A DNA stretch of 5,938 bases from Clostridiales bacterium (GTDB lineage: Bacteria; Bacillota; Clostridia; Oscillospirales; Acutalibacteraceae). A program made the translations under genes and the position numbers. Position 1 is the first letter of the stretch. Each line of letters opens with the position of its first letter. Shown one piece after another: positions 4,988 to 5,938 of the stretch. The stretch covers positions 1-5,938 of the forward strand of contig JAAZFZ010000203.1 in assembly GCA_012511485.1 (NCBI GenBank). The letters are read 5' to 3'. The notes below the pieces were generated by a model. That model worked only from the letters and a program-made list of their open reading frames with translations. It ran no database searches and was not told the origin of the DNA.

Positions 4988-5938
4988 ATGTATTCGGATT
5001 TGATTGACACAATAGGCTTTGTATCAAAGTGCGACCCTGCAGTTGGTCAAGCAATGAGCCTTGAGCTTGCCCGCCAGAGGCGCAACATTGAGCTGATAGC
5101 CTCCGAAAACTTAGTGTCTCCCGCAGTTATGGCTGCAATGGGCAGCGTTTTGACCAATAAATATGCAGAGGGCTACCCCGGCAAAAGGTATTACGGCGGC
5201 TGCGAATGCGTTGACATTGTTGAAAACCTTGCGATAGAGAGGGCAAAGGAGCTTTTCGGAGCCGATTTTGCCAATGTTCAGGCACATTCCGGTGCTCAGG
5301 CAAACATGGCAGTGTATTCCGCTTTTCTTAACCCCGGTGACCTTGTAATGGGCATGAACCTTGCCCACGGCGGTCACCTTTCGCACGGCTCGCCGGTCAA
5401 TATGAGCGGCAAGCTCTATAAATTTGAGCCTTACGGTGTCAATGACGAAGGCTTCATTGACTATGATGAGCTTGAAAGAAGGGCAATTGAGCTCAAGCCG
5501 AAAATGATTGTTGCAGGTGCCTCCGCCTACCCGAGAATCATAGATTTCAGAAGAATCGGCAAAATTGCAAAGGCCTGCGGCGCATATTTTATGGTTGACA
5601 TGGCTCATATCGCGGGGCTTATCGCCGCAGGGCTTCATCCCTCGCCCGTACCCTATGCCGATGTTGTGACCTCAACCACGCACAAGACGCTCAGAGGACC
5701 CAGAGGCGGCCTGATTCTCTGCAAGGAGGAATTCGGTGCAGCTGTCAACAAATCGGTCTTCCCCGGAAATCAGGGCGGCCCGCTCATGCATATCATAGCG
5801 TCAAAAGCCGTTTGCTTTGGTGAAGCACTCAAGCCCGAATTCCAGGATTACCAGAAGAAAATCCTCAAAAACTGCAACGCCCTTGCCAAAGGGCTTCTTA
5901 AAAGAGGTGTTAACCTTGTTTCGGGTGGCACCGATAAC
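4988..5938 (+). CDS. glyA: Serine hydroxymethyltransferase, C-terminus beyond right edge
   Basis: 317 codons are present without a stop; the family is usually a little over 400 residues, so roughly the last quarter lies outside the window. The enzyme interconverts serine and glycine with tetrahydrofolate and 5,10-methylenetetrahydrofolate, using pyridoxal phosphate in the cytoplasm, and is the main source of one-carbon units. Visible signatures are IELIASENLVS (34-44), NKYAEGYPGKRYYGGCE (57-73), HSGAQANMAVY (100-110), NLAHGGHLSHG (124-134), VDMAHIAGLIAAG (203-215; D204 and H207 match the cofactor-contact Asp and His) and the Schiff-base motif STTHKTLRGPRGG (229-241), with K233 as the PLP lysine. 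FPGNQGGP (258-265) follows as expected. The ATG has a strong AAAGGTGG site (4974-4981) six bases upstream and its own consensus promoter. All visible catalytic residues are intact. The identity is secure. Confidence 0.97.
   Translation, partial: MYSDLIDTIGFVSKCDPAVGQAMSLELARQRRNIELIASENLVSPAVMAAMGSVLTNKYAEGYPGKRYYGGCECVDIVENLAIERAKELFGADFANVQAHSGAQANMAVYSAFLNPGDLVMGMNLAHGGHLSHGSPVNMSGKLYKFEPYGVNDEGFIDYDELERRAIELKPKMIVAGASAYPRIIDFRRIGKIAKACGAYFMVDMAHIAGLIAAGLHPSPVPYADVVTSTTHKTLRGPRGGLILCKEEFGAAVNKSVFPGNQGGPLMHIIASKAVCFGEALKPEFQDYQKKILKNCNALAKGLLKRGVNLVSGGTDN

Noticed and set aside
5111..5638. Leftward 175-codon open frame
   Set aside because: Antisense to the conserved catalytic part of glyA; the glyA reading is unambiguous.

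Overview
The window looks like a chromosomal segment of a low-to-moderate GC Firmicute, most likely a gut-type clostridium (Ruminococcaceae/Oscillospiraceae-like). The reasons are the AT-rich intergenic regions with clear sigma-A promoters, strong GGAGG-type ribosome binding sites, a DegV protein, a lipoprotein with a Gram-positive-style signal, and the codon use. The assignment is inferred from gene style, not from a marker comparison.

Layout, left to right. Positions 1-315 hold no confident gene. They contain a well-formed leftward promoter and a possible short leftward reading frame that runs off the left edge. Next is a leftward degV-family lipid-binding protein gene (316-1167) with a 10-bp-stem terminator just past its stop. 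A divergent promoter region (1168-1328) separates it from a rightward gene for a glycoside hydrolase family 97 enzyme (1329-3239). A compact bidirectional terminator (3256-3276) lies between that gene and a converging leftward operon of two genes. The operon is read as a PrsA/SurA-like lipoprotein (3830-4834) followed by a nitroreductase (3285-3830), overlapping by one base. A second divergent promoter region (4835-4987) leads to glyA (serine hydroxymethyltransferase), which starts at 4988 and is cut by the right edge after 317 codons.

The genes do not form one obvious pathway: one-carbon metabolism (glyA), alpha-glycoside breakdown (GH97), fatty-acid handling (DegV), an FMN redox enzyme and an exported folding-type lipoprotein. 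The arrangement is mostly single-gene transcription units, each with its own promoter. Five promoters with exactly 17-bp spacing can be read directly. I do not see a mobile element, CRISPR array, RNA gene or defence system. The least ordinary points are the left-edge short frame with an A6G slippery heptamer at its frame junction, a GH97 enzyme with no secretion signal, and palindromes within the back-to-back promoters of the lipoprotein operon and glyA.
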